DNA from: an uncultured Clostridiaceae bacterium | Lineage (GTDB): Bacteria; Bacillota; Clostridia; TANB77; CAG-508 | Assembly: GCA_958402495.1 (NCBI GenBank) | Contig: CATXTS010000002.1 | Location: forward strand, 1-50,520 | Direction: 5' to 3' | DNA: 50,520 bases | In this document: piece by piece, positions 33,807 to 43,517 of the stretch | Numbering within the stretch: position 1 is the stretch's first letter | Layout of the letters: the number at the start of each line of letters is the position of its first letter | Position numbers and translations under genes: made by a program | The notes under the pieces: generated by a model | Databases searched by the model: none | Told to the model about the DNA's origin: nothing | Seen by the model: only the letters and a program-made list of their open reading frames with translations

Positions 33807-34403
33807 ATGAAAATATTATTATCAAGTAATATGAAAATTATAAAAAAATATGTAAAAGAGAATGCAAAGATTGGGTTTATTCCTACAGCTTCTGAATTAG
33901 ATAATAATAGATGGTATATGGAAGAAAGCAGAAACAATCTAAAAGAAATGAATTTTAATGTTATTGATATTGAAATCTCTAGAGAAAGTAAAGAAGAAAT
34001 TTTAAATAAATTCAATGATATAGATGCAATATTTGTTGCAGGTGGTAATTGTTTTTATTTATTGCAACAATTAAAGAAAAAGGATATATTACAAGATTTA
34101 ATAGATTTTGCAAATAATAAAATTTATATTGGGTCTAGTGCAGGGGCTTGTATTGCTTGCCCTTCTATTGATTATGCTGAGAAATTAGATAATAAAAAAG
34201 AAGCTTCTTTACTAAATAATTATAATGGGATGAATTTAATTGATGGTTATATACTACCTCATTATAATAGTAAAGAAAAATATACTAAATTAGCTAATGA
34301 AATTATAGAAGAACATCCAAATCTGAATTTTATAACATTAACTAATCAAGAAGCAATTATAGTTAATAATAGAAATGATTACACTTTAGTGAATACTGAT
34401 TAA
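33807..34403 (+). CDS. Peptidase S51 (dipeptidase E-like) protein
   Basis: 198 aa. FVAGGNCFYLLQQL (about 77-90) and GSSAGACIA (Ser near 111) match the nucleophile elbow and oxyanion region of S51 serine peptidases; a later His in ILPHYN is consistent. Family members cleave N-terminal Asp dipeptides or cyanophycin products. The ATG at 33807 follows AAAGGACGATTAAAA; the upstream in-frame TTG overlaps that site. The following cupin-like gene is 52 bases away on the same strand. Confidence 0.82.
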   Translation: MKILLSSNMKIIKKYVKENAKIGFIPTASELDNNRWYMEESRNNLKEMNFNVIDIEISRESKEEILNKFNDIDAIFVAGGNCFYLLQQLKKKDILQDLIDFANNKIYIGSSAGACIACPSIDYAEKLDNKKEASLLNNYNGMNLIDGYILPHYNSKEKYTKLANEIIEEHPNLNFITLTNQEAIIVNNRNDYTLVNTD

Positions 34404-34455
34404 AAGATATAACAACTTATATTAATAAATAACTGTTTTAGAGGAGAATGAAAAT

Positions 34456-34782
34456 ATGTATAAAAAAATAACAGAAAAAGAAAAGATTACAAGAAGGATT
34501 ACTAATATGCATTCATCAGATAATTATTTAACAAAAGAAACTACAGAAAATATTAGTTTGGCAATAAACAGATTAAATGGTAGATTAAAATTATTAAAAA
34601 CGGTTAACGAAAGAGTTTTCTATTTTATAAATGCGAATGTGGATTTTATAATTGATGGAGAAAAGGTACATATTGAAGATAAGGATGTATTATACTTATC
34701 TAAGGATACAAGTTACTCTGCTATTGGTGTGTTTGAGGCAATTGTTATTAATTCACCTGCTTTTGGTGTTATTAAAGAATAA
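34456..34782 (+). CDS. Cupin-like small protein
   Basis: 108 aa. The middle has repeated short strands (VFYFINANVDFIIDGEKVHIEDKDVLYLSKDTSYSAIG) in the rhythm of a single cupin barrel, with DGEKVHIEDKDVLYL resembling the turn before the second motif. Few His are present, so metal binding is uncertain. GAGGAGAATGAAAAT precedes the ATG. It may be co-transcribed with the S51-like gene. No specific function is assigned. Confidence 0.6.
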   Translation: MYKKITEKEKITRRITNMHSSDNYLTKETTENISLAINRLNGRLKLLKTVNERVFYFINANVDFIIDGEKVHIEDKDVLYLSKDTSYSAIGVFEAIVINSPAFGVIKE

Positions 34783-34981
34783 TATAAAAATTTAATTTAT
34801 AAGAAAGTTGATAAAGTACAAGTTATTTAAATTATTATCAAATAGAAGCTATATCATTGGAGCTTTATGAAAAGTAACTTGACTAGAAATTTTGTAAAAA
34901 TCTCTTTAAATAAAAGCTTTTTGAAGACAATTAACTATTTTATATATAAAAATGATACAAAATAGTCAAAAATATAAAAAT

Positions 34982-35009
34982 AAAAAAGTAGCTAAATAGC
35001 TACTTTTTT
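34982..35009. terminator. Bidirectional terminator
   Basis: Perfect 12-bp stem AAAAAAGTAGCT / AGCTACTTTTTT around AAAT, with A-run and T-run on opposite sides, next to the tRNA-Arg 3' end. Confidence 0.85.
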
Positions 35010-35010
35010 A

Positions 35011-35087
35011 TGGTGATCCAGGAGGGATTCGAACCCCCGACCCACGGATTAGAAATCCGTTGCTCTATCCAACTGAGCTACTGAACC
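35011..35087 (-). tRNA. tRNA-Arg(UCU)
   Basis: 77 bases with CCA. Acceptor GGTTCAG / CTGGATC, anticodon loop TTTCTAA (anticodon TCT), T-arm GGGGGTTCGAATCCCTC. It decodes AGA/AGG and cannot substitute for the disrupted ACG tRNA. Confidence 0.95.
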
Positions 35088-35272
35088 AGTTCATGCATGA
35101 AGTATAATAACATGCTTTTAAGAAAATGTCAATAAAAGTATGAAAAAAATTCAAAACTTTACGAAAAAATTTCAAAAACTTTATATCTAAAACAATGAAA
35201 AATAGAAAATAAAAAGAAGACTAGATAAAAATTTAAAAATAGTATACAATGTAAAAACGAAATGGAGGAACT

Positions 35273-36013
35273 ATGGAAAAAGTAATGGAAATAAAAGAAA
35301 GACCTAAAATAAAAATAAGTATGTGGATATGGTACTTTTTTATCTTTAGTATAATAGGATTACTAACGGAAACCATCTATGGTTATGTAACAACCGGTAT
35401 TTTAGAAAGCAGGCAAGGTTTGATATGGGGACCCTTTTGTCCAATTTATGGCATTGGTGCTACTATATTTATTATTGCTTTAGCACGATATAAAAAACAT
35501 CCTATAAAATTATTTATAGCAGGTGCCTTATTAGGAGCAGTTGTAGAATATATATTAAGTTATGCTCTAGAAGCGGTATATGGAAATCGTTTTTGGGATT
35601 ATACTTATACCAACTTCCATATCAATGGCAGAATTTGTGTAACCTACAGCTTCTTTTGGGGTATTTTAGCAGTGGTATTAATAAAATGGGTACAGCCATG
35701 GATGGATAAAATGATTGAGAAAATAAAACCATCTATAAATTTAGGAATAGAAATAGGCATCTGTATATTTATTATTATAGATGCAATAGCAACTGTATGG
35801 GCGGTACAGACATATACCAATAGAGCCTATAGAGCGTATGCACAACAAAAAGGATTACAAGCAGAGATAGTAGAGTGGATGAAACCAATAGAAGAGATGG
35901 GAGAAAAATGGTTTCCGAATGATTTAATGGCAAAGACTTTTCCAAATATTAGAATATATGACGAAAACAAAAATCAAATGTGGGCAAGAGAAGTACTAAG
36001 TGAGGCTAATTAG
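35273..36013 (+). CDS. Membrane protein, putative ABC-transporter type IV family (CmpB-like)
   Basis: 246 aa with about five membrane segments, beginning WIWYFFIFSIIGLLTETIYGY. The block RQGLIWGPFCPIYGIGATIFI is the signature of PF06541, a family annotated as putative ABC transporter membrane components without a proven substrate. GGAGG lies five bases before the ATG. It is monocistronic; its TAG lies inside a terminator palindrome. Function beyond membrane location is not known. Confidence 0.85.
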   Translation: MEKVMEIKERPKIKISMWIWYFFIFSIIGLLTETIYGYVTTGILESRQGLIWGPFCPIYGIGATIFIIALARYKKHPIKLFIAGALLGAVVEYILSYALEAVYGNRFWDYTYTNFHINGRICVTYSFFWGILAVVLIKWVQPWMDKMIEKIKPSINLGIEIGICIFIIIDAIATVWAVQTYTNRAYRAYAQQKGLQAEIVEWMKPIEEMGEKWFPNDLMAKTFPNIRIYDENKNQMWAREVLSEAN

Positions 36014-36025
36014 CCTCATTTTTTT
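36001..36025 (+). terminator. Terminator overlapping the stop codon
   Basis: TGAGGCTAATTAGCCTCA is a perfect 18-base palindrome followed by eight Ts; the gene's TAG lies in its 3' arm. Confidence 0.85.
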
Positions 36026-36043
36026 CTGCATAATCCGAATAAA

Positions 36044-36072
36044 TTTACAAAAGAATGTTTCCATGTTATAAT
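36044..36072 (+). promoter_or_regulatory. Promoter of the 609-aa coiled-coil gene
   Basis: TTTACA (36044-36049), 17-base spacer, TATAAT (36067-36072), 21 bases before the ATG. Confidence 0.7.
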
Positions 36073-36093
36073 AAAATAATAAAGGAGAAAGAA

Positions 36094-37923
36094 ATGGGTT
36101 TTAAAGAGTTTTTTAAGAGAATAAGAAATAAAGATAGAGGAAAATTAGAAAAACAAGCTTTAGATGAAGAAAACCAAATAGATTGGATGACTTTTGAAGC
36201 CTCCTATCATAAAGAGATTGAAGAGGCAAAAGCAAAAATAGCAAAGATTCAAGAAGCACCACAAGAAGATATAGAAAAATTAAATGTATTAATAAATAAT
36301 TTTGAAAAAAGTGTAATTAATATACAGTCCAATGTAACAATATCTTATCAGACAGAACCAGAATTATCCTTACCAAAGGAAAGTATAGAGTCTCAATATG
36401 CTAAATTTATTTTACAATTCAACGAACTTTTTGCTATTGCAGAGCAAAAGCATTTCAGAAAAGTAACAGAGAAATTTAGTAAAAGATTAGAAAAAAGTTT
36501 ATTTCCTGAAAAACTAGAACGAAAAATGATGGCAATAGCATTAGATGATGAAATTATAGAAGAATTAGAAAAGTATGAGGAATTATTAGAAAAAAGAAAA
36601 GAAGATTTAACAGGAAATGCATTAGGCGAATATATGAAGCAAATGGAAGAAATCGAATACAGATTAAGTCTAATCAAAGGAATTAGTCAAAAAAGCAAAG
36701 GAAAAGAGCAAACACAGAAAATAGAGATTCCAAAGCAAGCACAAGAAATTTATGTAAGACTTTTTATGAAAGATATAGTAGAACTAGAAGATAAGCTAAA
36801 AAGGTTGCAAGCAGAATGCGAAGAAATGCAACTATCTATGGAATTATTGCAACCATTACAAGAGACAATAGAAGATTTAAAAGTAAAAAAACATGTAAAT
36901 AGTATAGAAGATAATAATGCGGACATTGTAAAAGATGAAATGTTATGGGAATATATGATTAATGCCTTTTATAATATGCAAAAAACTATTTTAACAATGG
37001 AAAAATACCAGAAACAAAAGCAAGATTTTGTAAGACTAAATGCGCTAACGCAAGAAGAGGTAAGAAAATATATAAAAGAATTGGATGATAGAAAATTCGA
37101 TGTTACAACTAGTTATAAAGATATTCGAAACTTTGAAGACCAACTTTTGCAGGCAAAAGGTCTAGTAAATGATAAGAATTTAATGAGGACAGAAGATATA
37201 GAAACGGTTAGAATTAGAAAAAACGAATGGTATCGAATCAGAAAAAATGCAGAAGAAAAAGGAATTCATTATAGCATTTATCCAGAAGTAGATGAAAATC
37301 AACAAGCAGATAGTTATGTATCTGTATCTAAAAAAGAAGCAGACGACTTATTAAAAGATATTCCATTACCAAAAGATTTAATACAACTAGGTCAAACAGC
37401 CATAGAAGGAATTTATACAAAAGAATTAATCCAATATATATTGGATACAAAACCGAAGTTACAGGAGGATATTTGTGTTCAACCAATAAAACAAGAGGAA
37501 GACGAAGAAGAAAAATATATACTTTACGTACGTGAGGGTGGAAAAAAGCAAGGAAAGAAAGTAAGAGAAAAAATAGAAGAAGCTATAAAAGAATTAGAAC
37601 AACAAGAATTACTAGACGACTATAAATTTTATATAGAATTTTCTTATTTAGTACCAATGACTAATATTATAAAAGTGCTACAAAGAAATCACATAGAATA
37701 TTATATTCCACCATTAGATGAGCAAACAAAAAAACAAGAAAATCATGTGAAGATATATATAGATAGAGAATTTTTAAAACCATATGAAAAAAAAGTAAAA
37801 GAACAATTAAGTCAAGTAGAAGAAGCACCTATTTTAACGAAAGCAAAGAAAATTGACCTAAGAGATTGGATTCTAGAAGGTAGTAGAGTACAGTTTTTAG
37901 AAAAGAAAGAAAAACAAAAATAA
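36094..37923 (+). CDS. Unknown coiled-coil protein, 609 aa
   Basis: Very rich in Glu, Lys and Gln, with long heptad-like helices across about 20-350 and no membrane segment. Two later segments near 450-600 contain EEEKYILYVREGGKKQGKKV and NHVKIYIDREFLKPYEK, which may be small folded domains. I do not recognise the family. The ATG at 36094 has AAAGGAGAAAGAA upstream, and the frame extends upstream only through the promoter. A scaffold or structural role is possible. It has its own promoter and ends before a bidirectional terminator shared with yhbY. Confidence 0.7.
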   Translation: MGFKEFFKRIRNKDRGKLEKQALDEENQIDWMTFEASYHKEIEEAKAKIAKIQEAPQEDIEKLNVLINNFEKSVINIQSNVTISYQTEPELSLPKESIESQYAKFILQFNELFAIAEQKHFRKVTEKFSKRLEKSLFPEKLERKMMAIALDDEIIEELEKYEELLEKRKEDLTGNALGEYMKQMEEIEYRLSLIKGISQKSKGKEQTQKIEIPKQAQEIYVRLFMKDIVELEDKLKRLQAECEEMQLSMELLQPLQETIEDLKVKKHVNSIEDNNADIVKDEMLWEYMINAFYNMQKTILTMEKYQKQKQDFVRLNALTQEEVRKYIKELDDRKFDVTTSYKDIRNFEDQLLQAKGLVNDKNLMRTEDIETVRIRKNEWYRIRKNAEEKGIHYSIYPEVDENQQADSYVSVSKKEADDLLKDIPLPKDLIQLGQTAIEGIYTKELIQYILDTKPKLQEDICVQPIKQEEDEEEKYILYVREGGKKQGKKVREKIEEAIKELEQQELLDDYKFYIEFSYLVPMTNIIKVLQRNHIEYYIPPLDEQTKKQENHVKIYIDREFLKPYEKKVKEQLSQVEEAPILTKAKKIDLRDWILEGSRVQFLEKKEKQK

Positions 37924-37940
37924 TAAAAGAAAGATAGAAA

Positions 37941-37970
37941 AATAAAACATAGCAAAAGCTATGTTTTATT
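37941..37970. terminator. Bidirectional terminator
   Basis: Perfect 13-bp stem AATAAAACATAGC / GCTATGTTTTATT around AAAA, between convergent genes and overlapping the yhbY stop. Confidence 0.8.
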
Positions 37971-38256
37971 TTGGTAAGACAATCTTACTATCTTTTTTAC
38001 GAGGTCTATATAAAGTAATTTTATTACCAACCGTTTGTACAACCATAGAGTCTGTTTTGGAAGCTAATTCTTCTGCTAAATTACGAACACTATCTGGTGC
38101 CGTTTCTAAAACAGAAATTTTAATTAATTCTCGTGCTTCTAAAACATCTGAAATTTGTGCTACAAAGATATCTGTAATACCTGCTTTCCCAATTTGAAAA
38201 ATAGCTTCCAAATGATTAGCAAGACCTCTCAAATAAGCACGTTGTTTACTAGTCAT
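37966..38256 (-). CDS. yhbY: YhbY-family CRM-domain RNA-binding protein
   Basis: 96 aa, the full length of YhbY. Opens MTSKQRAYLRGLANHLEAIFQIGKAG, including the GKAG-type loop of the CRM domain, and ends TLYRPRKK. It binds pre-ribosomal particles and is thought to aid assembly of the large subunit. It is convergent with the coiled-coil gene and about 50 bases downstream of the glycosyltransferase gene on the same strand. Confidence 0.92.
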   Translation of the reverse strand: MTSKQRAYLRGLANHLEAIFQIGKAGITDIFVAQISDVLEARELIKISVLETAPDSVRNLAEELASKTDSMVVQTVGNKITLYRPRKKDSKIVLPK

Positions 38257-38307
38257 ATTTTTAATTCCTTTCCATTTTAAAATAAAGACAATTCTATTTT
38301 AACATAT

Positions 38308-39441
38308 TTAAAGATTTTCTCCAAGAGCTAAATGACAAATTGTTTTAGTAGCCTCTTTTTTGGCAATACGCATAGCAAATTCATGCATATCTTGTAAGGT
38401 TTGTTCATTGGTTATCAAACTAGATAAAACCGTAGTAGGATTATCATTAGGTTTTAACCAAATAGCAGCACCTGATTTTTCTAAAAAAGTAGCATTTTCT
38501 TCTTCTTGACCAGGAAGTGGATTGATAATTAGCATAGGTAATCCACATGCTAAACTTTCACTAGAAGTCAGTCCTCCAGGTTTCGTAATTACTAAATCAG
38601 AAATAGACATAAGCTCAGGAACTTGCGTAGTATAGGAAAGCACTTTTATACTATCTTCTTTATGATATTCAGAAACCACTTGTAAAAAGGCTTCTTTCAT
38701 TTTTTCATTTTTACCAGCAATAGCAATTACTTGAATATCAGAAAAAGAAGAAGCTAATGCTTGTAAAATAGCAACGGTTTTTTCTTTCCCTAAACCAAAT
38801 TCACCACCACCAAAAAAGAGAATGGTCTTCTTTAGTGGATTTAATGAAAACTCTTTGCATAAGCTAACACGGTCAAATTGCTCAGAAAAACATTTGGAAA
38901 TAGGAATTCCTGTAACATGAATTTTTGAGCTAGCAACACCTTGTTTTACCATTTCTTCTTTCATATCTGTATTAGAAACAAAGAAATAATCAACAAAAGC
39001 ATGCCCCACTAACCACTGCTCATGAGAAGCAAAATCCGTCATCACCGTAGCTAAAGTACAATGGGTTCTTTGTTTTTTCTTTAAATAACTAGTCATTTGC
39101 GAACCAAAAGGATGAGTAGAAATAACCACATCAGGCTCAAAAGCTTTAAATAATTTAGCAATTTTAATAGCCATAATCTTATTAGAAGTACTACTTACCT
39201 TAGCTAGCATACCATGGCTAGATTTGTCATATACTTTTTCCCATGCCCAAGGAGCTTTCTTAGCCATTTGTCTATAGGCAGCAGTCGTAACAGAATTTAA
39301 AGCTTTATTAATATATTCTACACAATCTATCATTTCAATTTCTAAATTGGTATAGTGCTCTTCTAAATATTGTTTTATGGACTTAGCAGCCGATAAATGA
39401 CCACCACCATAAGTCGCGTAAAAAATTAAAATCTTTTTCAT
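38308..39441 (-). CDS. Processive diacylglycerol glucosyltransferase / MGDG synthase-like
   Basis: 377 aa, GT28/MurG-like. The N-terminus KKILIFYATYGGGHLSAAKSI is the acceptor-binding start of MGDG synthase-type enzymes, followed by IEMIDCVEY. The C-terminal half carries ILFFGGGEFG, VITKPGGLTSSESLACGLPM (the UDP-sugar pocket) and NPLPGQEEENA. These add glucose or galactose from UDP-sugar to diacylglycerol at the inner membrane face, building glycolipids. The ATG at 39441 is preceded by GGGGGA; an in-frame TTG 12 bases earlier overlaps it. Confidence 0.9.
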   Translation of the reverse strand: MKKILIFYATYGGGHLSAAKSIKQYLEEHYTNLEIEMIDCVEYINKALNSVTTAAYRQMAKKAPWAWEKVYDKSSHGMLAKVSSTSNKIMAIKIAKLFKAFEPDVVISTHPFGSQMTSYLKKKQRTHCTLATVMTDFASHEQWLVGHAFVDYFFVSNTDMKEEMVKQGVASSKIHVTGIPISKCFSEQFDRVSLCKEFSLNPLKKTILFFGGGEFGLGKEKTVAILQALASSFSDIQVIAIAGKNEKMKEAFLQVVSEYHKEDSIKVLSYTTQVPELMSISDLVITKPGGLTSSESLACGLPMLIINPLPGQEEENATFLEKSGAAIWLKPNDNPTTVLSSLITNEQTLQDMHEFAMRIAKKEATKTICHLALGENL

Positions 39442-39607
39442 AAAATCCCCCAATTTCTCTCTTGAGAAAATATATTGATTGCGCTTATTTTATCATAAAA
39501 TTTAACAAAATTCAAAAAATTAAGAAAATAATCATAAAAAGAGAATAAAAATTTGAAAAAAATACAAAATACAAGTAAAGCTTATCAAATAGCAAAGGAG
39601 GATTATT

Positions 39608-40090
39608 TTGAAAAAATTAGTAAAAACCAGTATTATTTTTTCGTGTATAGGCATTAGCATAGTTATGCTTCTACTAGCATTTCAAGCTTTTTCAAAACAA
39701 AGCAGTGTAAAAGCTGCATCAAAATCAAATTCTAGTTCAGATTTACAACTAATGGCAAGAGCTATTAACGGAGAAGCAAGAGGAGAACCTTATGAAGGAC
39801 AAGTAGCAGTAGGTGCCGTTATCTTAAATAGAGTAAAAAGTTCACAGTTCCCCAATACAATAGCAGGCGTCATTTATCAATCTGGAGCTTTTACAGCAGT
39901 GGCAGATGGACAAATTAATGTACCCATAAAAGAAGGCTCGACTGTCTTAAAAGCAGCACAAGACGCTTTAAGTGGTTGGGATCCATCAGGAGGAGCCATC
40001 TATTACTTTAATCCATCAACGGCAACAAATAAATGGATATGGTCTAGGCCATTAATTAAAACCATAGGAAAACATAGATTTTGTAAATAA
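39608..40090 (+). CDS. sleB: Spore cortex-lytic enzyme SleB-type hydrolase
   Basis: 160 aa. The TTG start follows AGGAGGATTATT. An N-terminal hydrophobic segment (8-27) acts as signal or anchor. The catalytic domain has DLQLMARAINGEARGEPYEGQVAVGAVILNR-type SleB motif (Glu in GEARGE) and SGWDPSGGAIYYFNP. It degrades spore cortex peptidoglycan during germination. It is shorter than Bacillus SleB, lacking the N-terminal peptidoglycan-binding domain. It lies 43 bases upstream of ypeB, its usual partner. Confidence 0.92.
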   Translation: MKKLVKTSIIFSCIGISIVMLLLAFQAFSKQSSVKAASKSNSSSDLQLMARAINGEARGEPYEGQVAVGAVILNRVKSSQFPNTIAGVIYQSGAFTAVADGQINVPIKEGSTVLKAAQDALSGWDPSGGAIYYFNPSTATNKWIWSRPLIKTIGKHRFCK

Positions 40091-40133
40091 AATATAAAAG
40101 TCCAAAAAGAATTTGGAAAAGGAGATTTAAAAA

Positions 40134-41543
40134 ATGGGAAAAATAAAAGAAAAGGTATATGATTGGAAAAATCGATTAAAGGATAGGCATATGCTTACTT
40201 TAGTGGTTACACTAGTAGCCGTAATAGCTATTATGGGAATCTATGTCTATAAAAGAGAAAGAGATTATAGACAAGTATCAGAAAATAACTATAATATGGC
40301 ATTTTTTGAACTAGTCGATTACGTACAAAATGTAGAGACCTATTTAGCAAAGTCATTAATTTCTAGTACACCTGAACATGGAGCAGAAACGCTAACACAT
40401 GTCTGGAGAGAAGCAAACTTAGCACAAAGTTATCTAACTAGACTACCAATTGGTTCAGAAGAATTAGCCAATACCTCTAGATTTTTAAACCAAGTAAGTG
40501 ATTATAGTTTTAGTCTTTCCAGAAAAAACATCTATAATGAATCTTTAACAGAAGAAGATTTTAATAATTTAAAAGAACTACACGACTATAGTGTAGAATT
40601 AGAAAACACATTAAATCAATTATCCGCAGATATGAATGATGGTAGAATTAAATGGGGAGAATTAACGAGTAAAGGAAGTAGTGTATTTGCAACACAAGTT
40701 AGCAATATTTCCAAAGATAGCTTTAGTAATCTAGAAGAAAACTTCCATGAATATGCAGGTTTAATCTATGATGGTGCTTTCTCAGAGCATTTAACTTCAA
40801 CAAACAGAAAAGGACTTACAGGAGAAAATATTGAAGAAGAACAAGCTAAGCAAATTGCTATTCAATTTATAGGACAAGACAAAATAAAAGAAATTACCTC
40901 TAATGGAATTTCAGAAAATACGAATATGCCATCTTATGACTTTAGTGTAAAAATAAATGGAGACCAAGATAAGGAAAATAATGCAACCATTTCTATTACA
41001 CAAAAAGGTGGACATGTGGTCTTTATGAACTATAATCGAGAAGTAGATGCCGAAACCATATCACAAGAAAGAGCAGATGAAATTGGAAAAAATTTCTTAG
41101 CACAAAAAGAATTTCCCAATATGAAAGAAACCTATTATTTAAAACAAGATGGTATCGTAACCATTAATTATGCTTCTTACCAAGATTCATCAAATGGACA
41201 AGTAACCATGTATCCCGATTTAATAAAGTTAAAAATAGCATTAGACAATGGCGAAATTTTAGGAATTGAAACAAGCGGCTATTTAAATAACCATGAACAA
41301 AGAAGCTTGCCAGAGGTAGCCATTACAAAGGAACAAGCTAAACAAAATTTAAATAAAAATTTAGAAATTGGAAGTGAAGCATTAGCGGTTATTCCTACAC
41401 AGTTCCAAACAGAAATCTTATGTTGGGAATTCAAAGGAAAAGTAGATGGAACAGAATTTTTAGTATATATTAATGCCCAAACAGGAAAAGAAGAAGATAT
41501 TTTAGTAATCAAAAATACACCAAATGGAACCTTAACTATGTAA
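40134..41543 (+). CDS. ypeB: Germination protein YpeB
   Basis: 469 aa. One N-terminal membrane anchor (about 20-36), then a helical region with HVWREANLAQSYLTRLP, followed by PepSY-like repeats in the C-terminal half. YpeB stabilises SleB in the dormant spore. It follows sleB in the standard operon. AAAAGGAGATTTAAAA precedes the ATG. Confidence 0.92.
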   Translation: MGKIKEKVYDWKNRLKDRHMLTLVVTLVAVIAIMGIYVYKRERDYRQVSENNYNMAFFELVDYVQNVETYLAKSLISSTPEHGAETLTHVWREANLAQSYLTRLPIGSEELANTSRFLNQVSDYSFSLSRKNIYNESLTEEDFNNLKELHDYSVELENTLNQLSADMNDGRIKWGELTSKGSSVFATQVSNISKDSFSNLEENFHEYAGLIYDGAFSEHLTSTNRKGLTGENIEEEQAKQIAIQFIGQDKIKEITSNGISENTNMPSYDFSVKINGDQDKENNATISITQKGGHVVFMNYNREVDAETISQERADEIGKNFLAQKEFPNMKETYYLKQDGIVTINYASYQDSSNGQVTMYPDLIKLKIALDNGEILGIETSGYLNNHEQRSLPEVAITKEQAKQNLNKNLEIGSEALAVIPTQFQTEILCWEFKGKVDGTEFLVYINAQTGKEEDILVIKNTPNGTLTM

Positions 41544-41695
41544 TAAAGAAAAAATAAACAAACAAGGAGGAACCTTCCAACATAGATTTCGAATTTTTAG
41601 CCATAATAGTAGTAGAAAAACAAAATCAATTTATGAGATGTTAAAATAAAAACATCAAAATAAAAGAAAAGGTTTTTCGCTAGGAGGTAAATACT

Positions 41696-41872
41696 ATGTC
41701 TTCAAATAAGCATAATATTATGTCTGAAAATCTAAAAGAAGAAATCGCCAAAGAATTAGGCGTATATGAAACCGTAAAACAAGACGGTGGATGGGGAAAT
41801 GTCTCTTCAAAAACTTGTGGCAATATCGTATCAAAAGCAATAGAAATCGCCAATAGAAGTGTAGAAAAATAG
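41696..41872 (+). CDS. Small acid-soluble spore protein, alpha/beta type
   Basis: 58 aa. The core LKEEIAKELGVYETVKQDGG and WGNVSSKTCGNIVSKAIEIA match the two conserved helices and the GPR-protease cleavage region of alpha/beta SASPs, which coat and protect spore DNA. A single Cys in the second motif is unusual. AGGAGG lies nine bases before the ATG. A strong terminator (41903-41940) follows. Confidence 0.88.
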   Translation: MSSNKHNIMSENLKEEIAKELGVYETVKQDGGWGNVSSKTCGNIVSKAIEIANRSVEK

Positions 41873-41902
41873 TTAAATTAGAATAATAAAAAAGCAAGTA
41901 AG

Positions 41903-41940
41903 CAAAAGTAATGTAAAATCTTTACATTACTTTTGTTTTT
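41903..41940 (+). terminator. Terminator of the SASP gene
   Basis: Perfect 15-bp stem CAAAAGTAATGTAAA / TTTACATTACTTTTG with a three-base loop and T5. Confidence 0.9.
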
Positions 41941-42062
41941 ACTACAAAATAACAAAATATCCAGATTTGCAAAAAAAGAAAATATCGCATATAATCTTAA
42001 AAAATAAAATAGGTATATATTTTATAAAAGAAACATATAAGTAAGCAAACGGAGGAAATCAT

Positions 42063-43481
42063 ATGACATCTCAAACCAACAAACAATTAACTGTAAAATC
42101 TATTTTAGAAGTAACCAAAGGAAAATTAATAGTAGGGCAAGAAGAAAGCATTTGCGAAAATTTCTCAAAAGATACCAGACAACTTCAAAAAGGAGACATT
42201 TATCTGGGCATCAAAGGAGAAACCATGAATGGTAGTATCTTTTGGAAACAAGCACTAGAAAAAGGTGCCAAAGGAGTTATTATACAGGACGTAGAAATAA
42301 CCAAGGAAGAAATACAAAATTATCCAGAAGCTTTTATCCTACAAGTAAAAGATGTCGTTCTTGCGATGGGACAAATAGCCAGTCTAAAAAGAAGCTTATA
42401 CCATATACCGGTTATTGCTATTACAGGTAGTGTGGGAAAGACGAGTACAAAAGATATCGTTGCTAATGTAATAGCACAAAAGTATAAAACATTAAAAACA
42501 CAAGGAAATTATAATAACCAAATAGGTCTACCCCTAACCATATTGGGATTAAAACAAGAAGAAGCCTTAGTGGTAGAAATGGGAATGAACCATTTTGGAG
42601 AAATTCGTTATTTAACAAACATAGCTAGACCTAATGTAGTAGCCATTACCAACATAGGAACAGCCCATATCGGTATATTAGGTTCTAGAGAAAACATTTT
42701 AAAAGCAAAATTAGAAATATTAGAAGGTATGCAAGAAGGTGGAACAGTCGTTATAAATAATGATAATGACTTATTACATGAATGGTATGAAAACAATAAA
42801 GAACAATATCATATTGTAACATATGGTATAAAAGAAACCAGTGATTATATGGCAACCAAAATCATAGCAGAGGAAGAAAGAAGTACATATCAACTACATA
42901 CAAAGATGCAACAATCACAAGAAATAGTAGTACCCGTTGGTGGAAATCATTTTGTACAAAATAGTTTATGTGCCATTGCTATAGGAGAATGTTTTCATAT
43001 TCCTATAGAAGCTATAAAAGAAGGGATATCTAAATTTGAACTAACTAAAAAAAGAATGGATATCAGTAAAATAGAAAAGAATATAACCATTATCAATGAT
43101 TGTTATAATGCCAATTTAGATTCTATGAAAGCAGCTATCGATTATTTGGGAAATTTACAGGGAAAAAGAAGAATCGCCGTATTAGGAGATATGTTAGAAT
43201 TAGGAGAATTCTCTGAAGCACTACATAGAGAAGTAGGAAAAGAAATTGCTAAAGAACAGATTGATAAGCTTATTTTAGTAGGAAAAGAAGCAATTTACAT
43301 AGGCAAACAAGCAAAACAAGAAGGTATGGAACAAGAAAATATTATACTTTGTCAAACAAATGAAGAAGCGGCACAAATCATTAATCAAATGAAAAAAGAA
43401 AACGATGTCATTTTATTAAAAGCATCCAATGGTATGCACTTCGAAGAAATTATCCACAAGATAACCACAAAATGTGTATAA
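42063..43481 (+). CDS. murF: UDP-MurNAc-tripeptide:D-Ala-D-Ala ligase MurF
   Basis: 472 aa. ATP-binding loop ITGSVGKTSTKD (about 120-131), EMGMNHFGEI, and NDCYNANLDSMKAAID in the C-terminal domain are classic MurF motifs. It adds D-Ala-D-Ala to the peptidoglycan precursor in the cytoplasm. ACGGAGG precedes the ATG. The D-Ala-D-Ala ligase gene follows about 36 bases later, so substrate maker and user are in one operon. Confidence 0.95.
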   Translation: MTSQTNKQLTVKSILEVTKGKLIVGQEESICENFSKDTRQLQKGDIYLGIKGETMNGSIFWKQALEKGAKGVIIQDVEITKEEIQNYPEAFILQVKDVVLAMGQIASLKRSLYHIPVIAITGSVGKTSTKDIVANVIAQKYKTLKTQGNYNNQIGLPLTILGLKQEEALVVEMGMNHFGEIRYLTNIARPNVVAITNIGTAHIGILGSRENILKAKLEILEGMQEGGTVVINNDNDLLHEWYENNKEQYHIVTYGIKETSDYMATKIIAEEERSTYQLHTKMQQSQEIVVPVGGNHFVQNSLCAIAIGECFHIPIEAIKEGISKFELTKKRMDISKIEKNITIINDCYNANLDSMKAAIDYLGNLQGKRRIAVLGDMLELGEFSEALHREVGKEIAKEQIDKLILVGKEAIYIGKQAKQEGMEQENIILCQTNEEAAQIINQMKKENDVILLKASNGMHFEEIIHKITTKCV

Positions 43482-43517
43482 CAGATTCAATTTTTGAAAG
43501 AAGTGAGGACAAAAAAT

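Noticed and set aside
41555..41650. Possible small gene between ypeB and the SASP gene after AAGGAGG
   Set aside because: No ATG, GTG or TTG at suitable distance; frame is short and unsupported.
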